A stretch of 21,332 bases of DNA, from positions 1 to 21,332 of the forward strand of contig JBKOWZ010000064.1 of the NCBI GenBank assembly GCA_046724665.1, read 5' to 3'. This stretch comes from Actinocrinis sp046724665. Its GTDB lineage: Bacteria; Actinomycetota; Actinomycetes; Streptomycetales; Catenulisporaceae. The notes under the pieces were generated by a model, which was not told the DNA's origin, did no database searches, and saw only the letters and a list, made by a program, of their open reading frames with translations. The stretch's first letter is position 1; every line of letters starts with the position of its first letter. This document shows positions 1-7,491 of this stretch, in pieces. The translations under genes were made by a program, and so were the position numbers.

Positions 1-1
1 G

Positions 2-283
2 GTCGCGGCCGCGCAGCGCGAGGCGCAGCGGCTGCGTGCCGAGGCGGCCGCCGAGGCCGAGGCGACGAAGGCGGCGGCGCAGAAGGCCGCGGACGCGGTG
101 GTGGCCAAGGCCCGGCAGAAGGCGGAGACGCTGCGCGGCGAGGCGCAGCGCGACGTCGAGGCGCTCCAGATCCGCCGCGAGGAGATCAAGGCGGAGATGA
201 GCCGGGTGCAGGGCGTGCTGGACGCGCTGGCCGGACCGATCATCAAGCCGCAGCCCAAGCCGACCGAAGACGCGGCGCGTTGA
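2..283 (+). CDS. scy: C-terminal end of Scy-like polarisome coiled-coil protein (5' truncated)
   Basis: This reading frame is open from the first bases of the window and ends at TGA 281-283, so only the last 93 residues are present. They are almost wholly charged and alanine-rich (runs of A, E, K, R, Q with heptad-like spacing), as expected for a long coiled coil. The end has a short non-helical tail, with proline residues in IIKPQPKPTEDAAR. The call as Scy, the scaffold that organises the tip-growth complex in Streptomyces, rests mainly on position. In S. coelicolor scy lies directly upstream of filP in the same direction, and a clear filP follows here. The fragment itself is low-complexity and could belong to any long coiled-coil protein. 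Database entries for such proteins are often labelled 'cellulose-binding protein', which nothing here supports. Confidence 0.7.
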   Translation, partial: VAAAQREAQRLRAEAAAEAEATKAAAQKAADAVVAKARQKAETLRGEAQRDVEALQIRREEIKAEMSRVQGVLDALAGPIIKPQPKPTEDAAR

Positions 284-670
284 ATCAGCGATCCGATATA
301 CCCCGCGGCGCCCGCGGACGCACGGCCCGGCAGGCGGGATCTGCGCATCAGGACCCCACAGCGGTCCCACGAGTCATCATCCGGCACGCGGCGAACGCCG
401 CCCGCGGTGGCCGATTCGCGCGCTTTCCCAGAAAATCGGGGACAGTGCCTGCCGATCGCACACGCTCAGCCGTTAGTGTGATGACGCTACGCGGCCACCC
501 CATCGGGCGATGGCGACCGCCAATCCGTCTGAGGCGGCCCGGCACCCCCCGGAATCGTGTCAGGATTCCCCTGGAACCCGCGCCATTCCGGCCCGGCGGC
601 CCCGCAGACCGCTGACGCAGACCACCCGCACGGCCCCACCGACCTCACGGTCATCAGGAGATTGAAGAAG
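284..670. other. scy-filP intergenic region (387 bp), probable filP promoter and leader
   Basis: No convincing gene is seen. The open frames here lack actinobacterial codon bias and a ribosome binding site. A possible -10 element is TAGTGT at about 475-480, but no good -35 is visible. A perfect small inverted repeat, GGAATC (551-556) and GATTCC (564-569) around a 7-nt loop, would sit in the transcribed leader about 100 nt before the filP ATG. GGACC/GGTCC at 351-367 is a second, weaker dyad. The length suggests that filP has its own promoter in addition to any read-through from scy. Confidence 0.4.
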
Positions 671-1609
671 ATGAGCGAGACGACATCGCCCCTCGGTCTG
701 GAGATCGTTCGCAAGGGCTACGACATCCCCCAGACGAACGAGCGGATCACGAAGATCACCGCGGAGCGCGACAGCGCGGTGGCCCGGGTGTCCGCGCTGG
801 AGAAGCGGATCGAGGAGCTGCACCTGGAGAACCAGTCGGTGCAGGCGCAGCTGTCCGACTCGGAGCCCTCGTACGCCGGCCTCGGCGCCCGGGTGGAGAA
901 GATCCTGCGGCTGGCCGAGGAGGAGGCCAAGGACCTGCGCGAGGAGGCCCGCCGCGCCGCGGACCAGCACCGCGAGCTGGCCGAGCAGGCGGCGGCGCAG
1001 GTGCGCGCGGACGCCGAGGCGTACGCGAAGGACAGCCGGGCCAAGGCCGAGGCCGAGGGGCTGCGGCTGAACGAGAAGGCCAAGGACGAGGCCAACCAGA
1101 TCCGCGCCGAGGCCGCCAAGGACGCGGCGGCCAAGCGCGCCGAGGCCGAGGCGCACTACGAGGACATCCGGGCCTCGGCGGCGGCCGCGGCCACCGACTT
1201 CGAGACCAAGCTGGCCAAGCGGCGCGAGCAGTCGGAGCGCGACCTGGCGGCCCGTCAGGCGAAGGCGGAGAAGCACCTGGCCGAGGTGGAGACCCGCAGC
1301 GAGCAGATCCGCCTCGAGGCGGAGAAGATGCGCACCGACGCCGAGCGCCGGGCCCGCCAGACCATCGAGACCGCGCAGCGCCAGGCCGACGACATCGTGG
1401 CCGACGCGCGGGCTAAGACCGACCGGATCCGCTCGGAGGCCGAGCGGGAGCTGGCCGCGCTCACCCACCGCCGCGACTCGATCAACGCGCAGCTGCACAA
1501 CGTGCGCGAGATGCTGGCGACGCTCACCGGCGGCGCGGTCGGCAACCTGGCCGGCCTCGGCCTGGACGAGAGCTCCGACGACTCGGCCGTGGCGGCGCAG
1601 GGCCGGTAG
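671..1609 (+). CDS. filP: FilP, intermediate-filament-like coiled-coil cytoskeletal protein
   Basis: 312 residues, close to the roughly 310 of S. coelicolor FilP. The N-terminus (MSETTSPLGLEIVRKGYD) and the following segments (SALEKRIEELHLE, PSYAGLGARVEKILRLAEEE, KRREQSERDLA) match the remembered FilP pattern very closely. A short DivIVA-like head (residues 1-30) precedes a long alanine/glutamate/arginine-rich rod (about 25-280) and a short acidic tail. FilP forms filaments under the hyphal tip, gives hyphae stiffness, and interacts with Scy and DivIVA; it acts in the cytoplasm. ATG 671 is preferred over upstream in-frame codons because AGGAG at 656-660 sits 10 nt upstream and the homologous sequence begins there. 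The gene lies downstream of a probable scy and 28 bp upstream of the AI-2E-type permease. 'Cellulose-binding protein', a common label for this family, is probably wrong. Confidence 0.92.
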   Translation: MSETTSPLGLEIVRKGYDIPQTNERITKITAERDSAVARVSALEKRIEELHLENQSVQAQLSDSEPSYAGLGARVEKILRLAEEEAKDLREEARRAADQHRELAEQAAAQVRADAEAYAKDSRAKAEAEGLRLNEKAKDEANQIRAEAAKDAAAKRAEAEAHYEDIRASAAAAATDFETKLAKRREQSERDLAARQAKAEKHLAEVETRSEQIRLEAEKMRTDAERRARQTIETAQRQADDIVADARAKTDRIRSEAERELAALTHRRDSINAQLHNVREMLATLTGGAVGNLAGLGLDESSDDSAVAAQGR

Positions 1610-1620
1610 CAGGCCGGCCC
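1600..1620 (+). terminator. short GC hairpin over the filP stop codon
   Basis: A 7-bp perfect stem (GGGCCGG at 1600-1606, CCGGCCC at 1614-1620) with a 7-nt loop that contains the TAG stop. There is no T-run, but actinobacterial terminators often lack one. It may reduce read-through into the next gene, which starts 18 nt later. Confidence 0.35.
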
Positions 1621-1624
1621 CTGG

Positions 1625-1630
1625 CAGAAT
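1625..1630 (+). promoter_or_regulatory. possible -10 element for a leaderless AI-2E permease transcript
   Basis: CAGAAT ends 7 nt before ATG 1638, the spacing expected if transcription starts at the start codon. No Shine-Dalgarno sequence precedes this ATG and no convincing -35 is visible. Confidence 0.3.
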
Positions 1631-1637
1631 CCCGGGT

Positions 1638-2798
1638 ATGTCCGTCGAGGAAGCCGCCGACCTGGCCCGGGTGCCGGAGCAGTCGCAGACGGGTACGGCC
1701 GAGGCCGGGCGGGGCGAGCAGGCTCGTGCAGCTCAGGAGCACGAGTCGGCGCGCCGCCGGCCCGGCCGCCCGCTGCGGCGCTCGCATCCGTACTACGTCG
1801 GGTTCGTCGGCGGCCTCGGCCTGATCCTGGCGTACTACCTGTTCGAGGCGCTGGTCTCGCTGACTGGCGTGCTCGTGCTGATCGTGGTGGCGCTGTTCCT
1901 CGCGATCGGCCTCGACCCCTTCGTGCAGCGGCTGACCGCGCGCGGGATGCAGCGGCGCTGGGCGGTGCTCATCGTCGCGGGCGGCTGCCTGCTGCTGTTC
2001 GCCGGCTTCGTCACGGCGATCGCGCAGCCGCTCGCCGAGCAGACCTCGAGCCTGATCGCCTCGCTGCCGCGGCACCTGCAACAGCTGGGCCGCAACGCGA
2101 CGGTGCGGCGGATCGACGCGCGGTTCAACGTCGTCGGCAGGCTGCAAGACCTGCTCTCCCAGGCGGACACGGCGAAGATGATCGCCGGCGGCATCCTCGG
2201 CTTCGGCGAGTTCCTGGTCTCCTCGGTGTTCAAGGCGTTCACCGTGCTGGGCATGACGATCTACTTCCTGGTCTCGCTGCCCTCGATCAAGCAGTCCGCC
2301 TACCAGCTGGTGCCGGCCTCCCGGCGCACGCGGGTCGGCGCACTGGCCGACGGGGTGCTGACCCGGATCGGCGGCTACGTCTCGGGCGCGGTGACCGTCG
2401 CCGCGCTGGCGGGCCTGGCGGCGTACCTGATGCTGGCGGTGCTGAACGTGCCGTACATGCTGCCGCTGGCGCTGCTGATCGCGCTGGCCGACTTCGTCCC
2501 GCTGGTCGGCGCGACGATCGGCGCGGTGCTCGTGACGCTCGTGGTGCTGTTCGACTCCCCGGGCAAGGCGGTGGTCGCGGGCGTCTTCTTCATCGTCTAC
2601 CAGCAGTTCGAGAACTTCGTGGTCTACCCCCGGGTGATGGCGCGCTCGGTGGACGTGCCGCCGATCATCGCCGTGATAGCGGCGCTGATCGGGGCCGCGC
2701 TGCTCGGCGTGGTCGGGGCGCTGCTGGCGATCCCGCTGTCCGCCGGGGTGATCTACATCGTGCGCGAGGTGCTGTTGCCGCGTCAGGACCGCTCTTAG
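1638..2798 (+). CDS. AI-2E family transporter (PF01594-type permease)
   Basis: 386 residues. A charged, arginine-rich cytoplasmic N-terminus (1-52) precedes a series of hydrophobic helices: about 55-90, 110-135, 190-215, then a dense block from about 255 to the C-terminus. The C-terminal part shows family-typical features: DFVPLVGATIGA, then the YQQFENFVVYPRVM segment, then VPPIIAVIAALIGAALLGVVGALLAIPL. Members of this family move small solutes across the cytoplasmic membrane; characterised examples include autoinducer-2 exporters and Na+/H+ antiporters, so the substrate cannot be assigned. The gene starts 28 bp after filP and may be co-transcribed with it or be leaderless. Its stop codon overlaps the stop of the convergent hydrolase by 4 nt (2795-2798). 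Confidence 0.88.
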   Translation: MSVEEAADLARVPEQSQTGTAEAGRGEQARAAQEHESARRRPGRPLRRSHPYYVGFVGGLGLILAYYLFEALVSLTGVLVLIVVALFLAIGLDPFVQRLTARGMQRRWAVLIVAGGCLLLFAGFVTAIAQPLAEQTSSLIASLPRHLQQLGRNATVRRIDARFNVVGRLQDLLSQADTAKMIAGGILGFGEFLVSSVFKAFTVLGMTIYFLVSLPSIKQSAYQLVPASRRTRVGALADGVLTRIGGYVSGAVTVAALAGLAAYLMLAVLNVPYMLPLALLIALADFVPLVGATIGAVLVTLVVLFDSPGKAVVAGVFFIVYQQFENFVVYPRVMARSVDVPPIIAVIAALIGAALLGVVGALLAIPLSAGVIYIVREVLLPRQDRS

Positions 2799-3553
2799 CC
2801 GGTGTACGTGTACTTCTCGTACGGCCCGTCCCACTCGGCCGGCAGCGGCGCGGCGGACGGGTTGATCCGCCGGACGATCTCGTCGAGCACGATCCGCACG
2901 TACTTCTCGCCGACCCACAGGTGCTTCGCGCCGTCCACGGCGACGATGTCCGCCTGCGGGATGAGGGCGAAGCGCTCGCGCGCCTGCGCCGGGCGCAGGT
3001 AGTCGTCGAACTCGGGCACGAGCACGGTCACCGGCTTGCCCGAGGCGCCCCACGTCTTGAGGTCCGCGTCCTGGGCGCGGTGCAGCGGCGGCGAGAGCAG
3101 GAACGCGCCGCGCACATCCGGCTCGCAGCCGTACTTGAGCACCAGCTCGCTGCCGAACGACCAGCCGAGCGCCCACAGGTTCGGCAGCTCGAGGCCGAGC
3201 GGGTTCAGCCCCTCGGCGAACTCGAACGCCGCCGCCACGTCGTACCGCTCGGTGACGCCCTCGCCGAACTCGCCCTGGCTGCGGCCGCGTGCCGACGACG
3301 TGCCGCGCGTGTTGAAGCGCAGCACCGCGATGTCGGCCAGCGCGGGCAGCCGCCATGCCGCCTTGCGCAGTACGTGACTGTCCATCATCCCGGCCGCCGT
3401 AGGCAGCGGATGGAAGGTGACCAGGGTCGCCACAGGGTCGCGGTCCAGGGGCAGCGCCAGCTCGCCGACCAGGGCAAGCCCGTCGGCGGTCGCCAACTCG
3501 ATCGGCTCGCGCTGCGCCGGAAGGATGGTGTGCGCGGTGATTTCGGTAGCCAT
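2795..3553 (-). CDS. alpha/beta hydrolase fold protein
   Basis: 252 residues from ATG 3553. The nucleophile elbow GWSFGS is at 130-135 (Ser132). A candidate acid lies in VPEFDDYL (Asp183 or Asp184), and the histidine lies in GAKHLW (His211); together these form a plausible Ser-Asp-His triad. HPLP at 48-51 and the RFNTRGTSSARG segment (79-90) resemble oxyanion-loop and post-strand regions of dienelactone hydrolase/KANL3-like proteins. There is no signal peptide, so it is likely cytoplasmic; the substrate is unknown. Start choice is uncertain. ATG 3553 has AAGGTGAG 7 nt upstream, while an in-frame GTG at 3565 has a stronger AGGAGG (3580-3585) but at 14-nt spacing. It is convergent with and overlaps the AI-2E permease, and divergent from the ABC operon. 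Confidence 0.85.
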   Translation of the reverse strand: MATEITAHTILPAQREPIELATADGLALVGELALPLDRDPVATLVTFHPLPTAAGMMDSHVLRKAAWRLPALADIAVLRFNTRGTSSARGRSQGEFGEGVTERYDVAAAFEFAEGLNPLGLELPNLWALGWSFGSELVLKYGCEPDVRGAFLLSPPLHRAQDADLKTWGASGKPVTVLVPEFDDYLRPAQARERFALIPQADIVAVDGAKHLWVGEKYVRIVLDEIVRRINPSAAPLPAEWDGPYEKYTYTG

Positions 3554-3724
3554 CTCGGTACTCACCTTAAGGGTCGGGTCCTCCTGAAGGTGTAGCGCGG
3601 TCGGGGTCGAAGACCGTCCCGCAGGCGGACGAGGCCGCGCGGCCGCCGCCGCTACGTTGAACGCGGCCGCAGGGACGGCTGAATCGACACCCTTTCCAGG
3701 GACCTACGCAAGGGAATACTCACG

Positions 3725-4717
3725 ATGATCGAGGCGAAAGGCCTCACGAAGCGGTACGGGGACCGGCTGGCGGTGAACGATCTGTCGTTCACGGTGCGGC
3801 CGGGTCAGGTGACCGGCTTCCTGGGCCCGAACGGCGCGGGCAAGTCCACCACGATGCGGCTGATCCTCGGCCTCGACGCCCCCACCTCCGGCACGGTGAC
3901 GGTGGACGGCCGGCCGTTCACCCGGTGCGCGTACCCGATGCGCGAGGTGGGCGCGCTGCTCGACGCGAAGGCGATCCACGGCGGCCGCAGCGCGTACAAC
4001 CACCTGCTGTGCCTGGCGCAGACCAACAACCTGCCGAAGTCCCGGGTCGGCGAGGTGCTCGGGATGGTGGGCCTGAGCGAGGTGGCGCGCAAGCGCACCC
4101 GGGGCTTCTCGCTCGGCATGGGCCAGCGGCTCGGCATCGCCGCCGCGCTGCTCGGCGACCCCAAGGTGCTGATGTTCGACGAGCCGGTCAACGGGCTCGA
4201 CCCGGAGGGCATCCTCTGGATCAGGAACCTGATGAAGATGCTGGCGCAGGAGGGCCGCACCGTCTTCGTCTCCTCGCACCTGATGAGCGAGATGGAGAAC
4301 ACCGCCGACCACCTGATCGTGATCGGCCGCGGCCGGCTGGTCGCGGACTGCACGGTGCAGGAGTTCATCGACCAGAACTCTGAGCTGGCCATCCGGGTCA
4401 GCACCCCGGAGGCCGCCCGGCTGGCCGGGCTGCTCGCCGCGAAGGGCGGCGCGGTGACGCACGAGGGCGAGGACACGCTGCGGGTCACTCGGCTCGGCCT
4501 GACCGAGATCGGCGACCTCGCCTTCGACAACCGGATCCGGGTGCACGAGCTCTCGCCGCTCCAGGCCTCGCTCGAGCAGGCGTTCATGGAGCTGACCAAG
4601 GACAGCGTGGAGTACCACGCCGCGGTGCCCGGCCAGCAGACCGGGGCATACGACCAGATCACCGTCGGCGCCGTCGCCGGCGCGGACGGCGCGAGCCGGC
4701 AGGGAGGCCTCTCGTGA
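3725..4717 (+). CDS. ABC transporter ATP-binding protein, operon 1
   Basis: 330 residues. Walker A GPNGAGKST at 34-42, signature SLGMGQ at 129-134, Walker B VLMFDEP at 148-154, D-loop NGLDP at 156-160, switch histidine in SSHLM (His185). This is a DrrA/CcmA-like cytoplasmic ATPase that powers an ABC-2-type membrane partner. After the nucleotide-binding domain there is an accessory C-terminal domain (about 215-300) and a glycine/alanine-rich tail absent from the second copy. ATG 3725 has AAGGGAA about 10 nt upstream. Its stop overlaps the permease start (GTGA at 4714-4717), so the two are translationally coupled. Substrate is unknown; peptides, drugs or lipids are all possible for this family. 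It is closely similar to the ATPase at 5651-6601. Confidence 0.93.
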   Translation: MIEAKGLTKRYGDRLAVNDLSFTVRPGQVTGFLGPNGAGKSTTMRLILGLDAPTSGTVTVDGRPFTRCAYPMREVGALLDAKAIHGGRSAYNHLLCLAQTNNLPKSRVGEVLGMVGLSEVARKRTRGFSLGMGQRLGIAAALLGDPKVLMFDEPVNGLDPEGILWIRNLMKMLAQEGRTVFVSSHLMSEMENTADHLIVIGRGRLVADCTVQEFIDQNSELAIRVSTPEAARLAGLLAAKGGAVTHEGEDTLRVTRLGLTEIGDLAFDNRIRVHELSPLQASLEQAFMELTKDSVEYHAAVPGQQTGAYDQITVGAVAGADGASRQGGLS

Positions 4718-5547
4718 CCACCTCGACCTCCGCCCTCGGCGGGCTCACCCCGCTGGCGCCGGCCTCCGGCCGGGCCGGATTCGGCGGCGCGCTGCGCTCG
4801 GAGTGGACGAAGATCCGCTCGGTGCGCTCGACGATCTGGACGCTCGGCTCGGCGATCGTGGTGACCGTGGGCCTCGGCACGCTGGTGAACTGGGGCAGCG
4901 CGAACAGCACCAAGGCGTCGCCGGCGGAACTGGCCGCCGAGGACCTGACCCTGCGCACGCTGTTCGGCATCATCCTCGGCCAGCTGATCATGGTGGTGTT
5001 CGGCGCGATGGCGATCACCTCGGAGTACTCCACCGGGATGATCCGCACCGCGCTGAGCGCGCAGCCGCGCCGGGCGCCGCTGTTCTGGTCGAAGCTGCTG
5101 GTCGTCGCGGGGGTCGCGTTCGTGGTCGGCGAGGTGATCTCGTTCGCCTCGTTCCTGCTCGCTTCGCCCTTCTGGCGGGGCAAGGGCGCCTCGCTGACCC
5201 TGAGCACCCCGCACACGCTCCAGGCGGTGATCGGCGGCGGCCTGTACCTGGCCGGCTCGGCGGTCCTGGCCTACGGGATCGGCGCGATCCTGCGGCACAC
5301 CGCGGGGGCCATCACCATCGGCGTCGGCATGCTGTTCGTGGTGACGATCCTGGCCAGCTTCCTGCCGGAGAACTGGCAGGACCACCTCAACAAGTGGCTG
5401 CCGTTCGACTCCGGCGGCCAGATCTGGGCGACGCAGCACGAGGCGGGGCGGGCCCTGAGCGCGTGGACCGGCTTCGGCGTGTTCATGATCTATGGCGCGG
5501 TGGCGGTGCTGCTCGGCCTGTACGTTTTCCGCAAGCGGGACGCATAA
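4714..5547 (+). CDS. ABC-2-type transporter permease, operon 1
   Basis: 277 residues from GTG 4714, overlapping the ATPase stop by 4 nt. The cytoplasmic N-terminus carries the SEWTKIRSVRSTIW element typical of actinobacterial ABC-2 permeases. About six hydrophobic helices follow: near 42-60, 86-106, 130-155, 175-195, 198-218 and 250-272. SEYSTGMIRTAL after helix 2 and AILRHTAGAITIGVG before helix 5 are shared with the second permease. The protein is expected to form the membrane channel with the upstream ATPase. It ends in a short basic tail (FRKRDA). Confidence 0.9.
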   Translation: MTTSTSALGGLTPLAPASGRAGFGGALRSEWTKIRSVRSTIWTLGSAIVVTVGLGTLVNWGSANSTKASPAELAAEDLTLRTLFGIILGQLIMVVFGAMAITSEYSTGMIRTALSAQPRRAPLFWSKLLVVAGVAFVVGEVISFASFLLASPFWRGKGASLTLSTPHTLQAVIGGGLYLAGSAVLAYGIGAILRHTAGAITIGVGMLFVVTILASFLPENWQDHLNKWLPFDSGGQIWATQHEAGRALSAWTGFGVFMIYGAVAVLLGLYVFRKRDA

Positions 5548-5559
5548 ACCTGTTAGCAG

Positions 5560-5599
5560 GCGACCGGCGCACGGTTATCCACAGATGCGCGCCGGTCGC
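5560..5599. repeat. 11-bp perfect inverted repeat between the two ABC operons
   Basis: GCGACCGGCGC (5560-5570) and GCGCCGGTCGC (5589-5599) are exact reverse complements around an 18-nt spacer. It starts 13 nt after the stop of the first permease and ends 51 nt before the second ATPase ATG. It could act as a GC-rich terminator or attenuator, although the spacer is large for an efficient terminator. The spacer holds a consensus DnaA box. Confidence 0.65.
5575..5583 (+). promoter_or_regulatory. consensus DnaA box
   Basis: TTATCCACA is an exact match to the classical 9-mer DnaA box. It is the only exact match I found in the window, and it lies in the spacer of the inverted repeat at 5560-5599. 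A single box is not an origin. If functional, it could bind DnaA as a regulator of the second ABC operon or as a titration site. Confidence 0.5.
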
Positions 5600-5625
5600 T
5601 GCGCCGTACACGCGGAGATGGAAGG

Positions 5626-5667
5626 ATGAGCGGCGAAATGGGGGTAAAAGATGATCGAAGTCAATGA
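5626..5667 (+). CDS. possible 13-codon upstream ORF overlapping the second ATPase start
   Basis: ATG 5626 has GGAG (5614-5617) 8 nt upstream and encodes MSGEMGVKDDRSQ, with its TGA at 5665-5667. That is 14 nt past the ATG (5651) of the ABC ATPase, in another frame. A leader peptide overlapping the main start could couple or throttle translation of the ABC genes. The ORF is very short and may be coincidental. Confidence 0.2.
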   Translation: MSGEMGVKDDRSQ

Positions 5668-6601
5668 CCTGGTCAAGCGGTACGGTGAGACCACCGCGGT
5701 GGACCACCTCAGCTTCACCGTGGAGCCGGGGAGGATCACCGGTTTCCTCGGCCCGAACGGGGCCGGCAAGTCCACCACCATGCGGTTGATCCTCGGCCTC
5801 GACCGGCCGAGTTCCGGCAGCGCGCTGATCGACGGCAAGTCGTACCGCGACCTGCCCGACCCGCTGCGTTACGTCGGCGCGCTGCTTGAGGCGCGGGCGG
5901 TACACCCGGGCCGTACCGCGTTCAACCACCTGCTGTACCTGGCGCAGACCCAGGGCGTGCCGCGGGCGCGGATCCACGAGGTGCTTGAGCTGGTCGGCCT
6001 GTCGCAGGTGGCGAAGAAGCGGACCAAGGGCTTCTCGCTCGGCATGGGCCAGCGGCTCGGCATCGCCGCCGCGCTGCTCGGCGACCCCAAGCTGCTGATC
6101 CTGGACGAGCCGGTCAACGGGCTCGACCCGGAGGGCATCATCTGGATCCGGACGCTGCTCAAGCAGCTGGCCGCCGAGGGCCGCACCGTCTTCGTGTCCT
6201 CCCATCTGATGAACGAGATGGCGGTCACCGCGGACCATGTGATCGTGATCGGCCGCGGAAAGCTGATCGCGGACACCTCGATGAACGAGTTCATCGCGCG
6301 CTACTCGGACAACGTGGTGCTCGTCCGCTCGCCGCAGGCCGACCAGCTGGCCGAGGCGCTGCGCGACGGCCACCAAAGCGGCGTCACCGTGACGACGCAG
6401 CAGGACGGCGCGCTGCTGGTCAACGGCAGCAACGCGGCGTCGATCGGCGAGGCGGCCGCGGCGCGCGGGATCGTGCTGCACGAGTTGTCCCCGCAGCGCG
6501 GCTCGCTGGAGGAGGCGTTCATGGAGCTGACCAAGGCCGACGTCCAGTTCCACGCGCCCACGCCCGCACCTGCGGCCGTAGGCGAAGGGAGCGCGCGATG
6601 A
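5651..6601 (+). CDS. ABC transporter ATP-binding protein, operon 2
   Basis: 316 residues, aligning without gaps to the operon 1 ATPase over roughly the first 215 positions. Walker A GPNGAGKST at 34-42, signature SLGMGQ at 129-134, Walker B LLILDEP, D-loop NGLDP and SSHLM switch histidine are all intact. The C-terminal accessory domain is much more diverged from the first copy, which suggests that the two transporters differ in partner or substrate. The GGGGGT run just upstream of ATG 5651 is a plausible ribosome binding site. The stop overlaps the permease start (ATGA at 6598-6601). Likely a cytoplasmic subunit of an exporter; substrate unknown. Confidence 0.93.
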   Translation: MIEVNDLVKRYGETTAVDHLSFTVEPGRITGFLGPNGAGKSTTMRLILGLDRPSSGSALIDGKSYRDLPDPLRYVGALLEARAVHPGRTAFNHLLYLAQTQGVPRARIHEVLELVGLSQVAKKRTKGFSLGMGQRLGIAAALLGDPKLLILDEPVNGLDPEGIIWIRTLLKQLAAEGRTVFVSSHLMNEMAVTADHVIVIGRGKLIADTSMNEFIARYSDNVVLVRSPQADQLAEALRDGHQSGVTVTTQQDGALLVNGSNAASIGEAAAARGIVLHELSPQRGSLEEAFMELTKADVQFHAPTPAPAAVGEGSAR

Positions 6602-7422
6602 CCGGCGACACGCTCACCCGGACGTCCGCGGGCACCGGGCACGCCAACTTCCCGCGGCTGCTGGCCGCCGAGTGGACCAAGCTGCGCACCGTGCGCTCGA
6701 CGGTCTGGTCGTTCCTGATCCTGGTCGTCGCGGTGCTCGGATTCACCGCGCTGTTCACCTTCCTGACCGTGCAGCAGTGGTCGACGATGGACGCCGGCGA
6801 CCGGGCGCAGGTCACGCTCAATCCGGTGCCGCAGATCCTCGGCAGCGGCCTGTTTCTCGGGCAGCTGGCGATCTGCGTGCTCGGCGTGCTGGTCGCCTCG
6901 TCCGAGTACTCCACAGGGATGATCCGCTCGACGCTGCTGGCCTCCCCGCACCGGCTGCGCACGCTGGCCGCCAAGTGCGTGGCGTTCACGATCCCGGTGC
7001 TAGTGATCGGCGAGGCGCTCAGCTTCGTCAGCTACGCGATCGGCAAGCAGCTGCTCTCCTCGAAGGCGCACACCTCGCTCAGCGATCCGCACGTCACCCG
7101 CGCGGTGATCGGCTCGGGCCTGTACCTGGCCGTGCTCGGGCTGTTCGCGCTGGCCATCGGGCAGCTGATCCGGCACACCGCCGGGGCGATCACCACGGTC
7201 ATCGCCCTGGTCCTGGTGCTGGTGCCGCTGACCGGGCTGCTGCCGGGCAGCATCGGCAAGCACGTCTCGGCGTACCTGCCGACCAACGCCGGCCAGCAGA
7301 TCATGGAGATCTACCCGAAGGACCAGCTGCTCAGCGCCTGGCAGGGCTTCGGCGTCTTCGGGCTGTGGACGGCGGTGCTGCTGACCGCGGCCGCCTGGCT
7401 GCTGGTGAAACGGGACGCCTGA
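6598..7422 (+). CDS. ABC-2-type transporter permease, operon 2
   Basis: 274 residues, coupled to the upstream ATPase by an ATGA overlap. It has the same plan as the first permease: AEWTKLRTVRSTVW in the cytoplasmic N-terminus (about 23-36), a hydrophobic helix at about 38-58, SEYSTGMIRSTLL after the second helix, QLIRHTAGAITT before the fifth helix, and a final helix ending in VKRDA. The shared landmarks show that the two ATPase-permease pairs arose by duplication of a whole operon. A strong hairpin follows 30 nt after the stop. Confidence 0.9.
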   Translation: MTGDTLTRTSAGTGHANFPRLLAAEWTKLRTVRSTVWSFLILVVAVLGFTALFTFLTVQQWSTMDAGDRAQVTLNPVPQILGSGLFLGQLAICVLGVLVASSEYSTGMIRSTLLASPHRLRTLAAKCVAFTIPVLVIGEALSFVSYAIGKQLLSSKAHTSLSDPHVTRAVIGSGLYLAVLGLFALAIGQLIRHTAGAITTVIALVLVLVPLTGLLPGSIGKHVSAYLPTNAGQQIMEIYPKDQLLSAWQGFGVFGLWTAVLLTAAAWLLVKRDA

Positions 7423-7451
7423 CCTGACTCGATACCGGATTCACTCCGACG

Positions 7452-7489
7452 GATGCCCCGGACGGCCACCGCGTGCCGTCCGGGGCATC
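7452..7489. terminator. strong 15-bp hairpin after ABC operon 2
   Basis: GATGCCCCGGACGGC (7452-7466) and GCCGTCCGGGGCATC (7475-7489) are exact reverse complements with an 8-nt loop. There is no T-run, which is normal for actinobacterial terminators. It ends the ABC operon on the plus strand and could also stop minus-strand transcripts from the gene ending at 7586. Confidence 0.8.
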
Positions 7490-7491
7490 GC

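Noticed and set aside
557..670. Upstream start for filP
   Set aside because: An in-frame start at 557 would add 38 residues unlike FilP; ATG 671 has AGGAG at good spacing and the conserved N-terminus.
1524..3356. 610-codon open frame on the minus strand
   Set aside because: It lies antisense to the AI-2E permease and partly to the hydrolase in another frame. Its arginine/alanine/histidine-rich composition is the usual shadow of a GC-rich gene.
5575..5583. Replication origin
   Set aside because: Only one DnaA box is present, with no box cluster, AT-rich unwinding region, dnaA or dnaN nearby.
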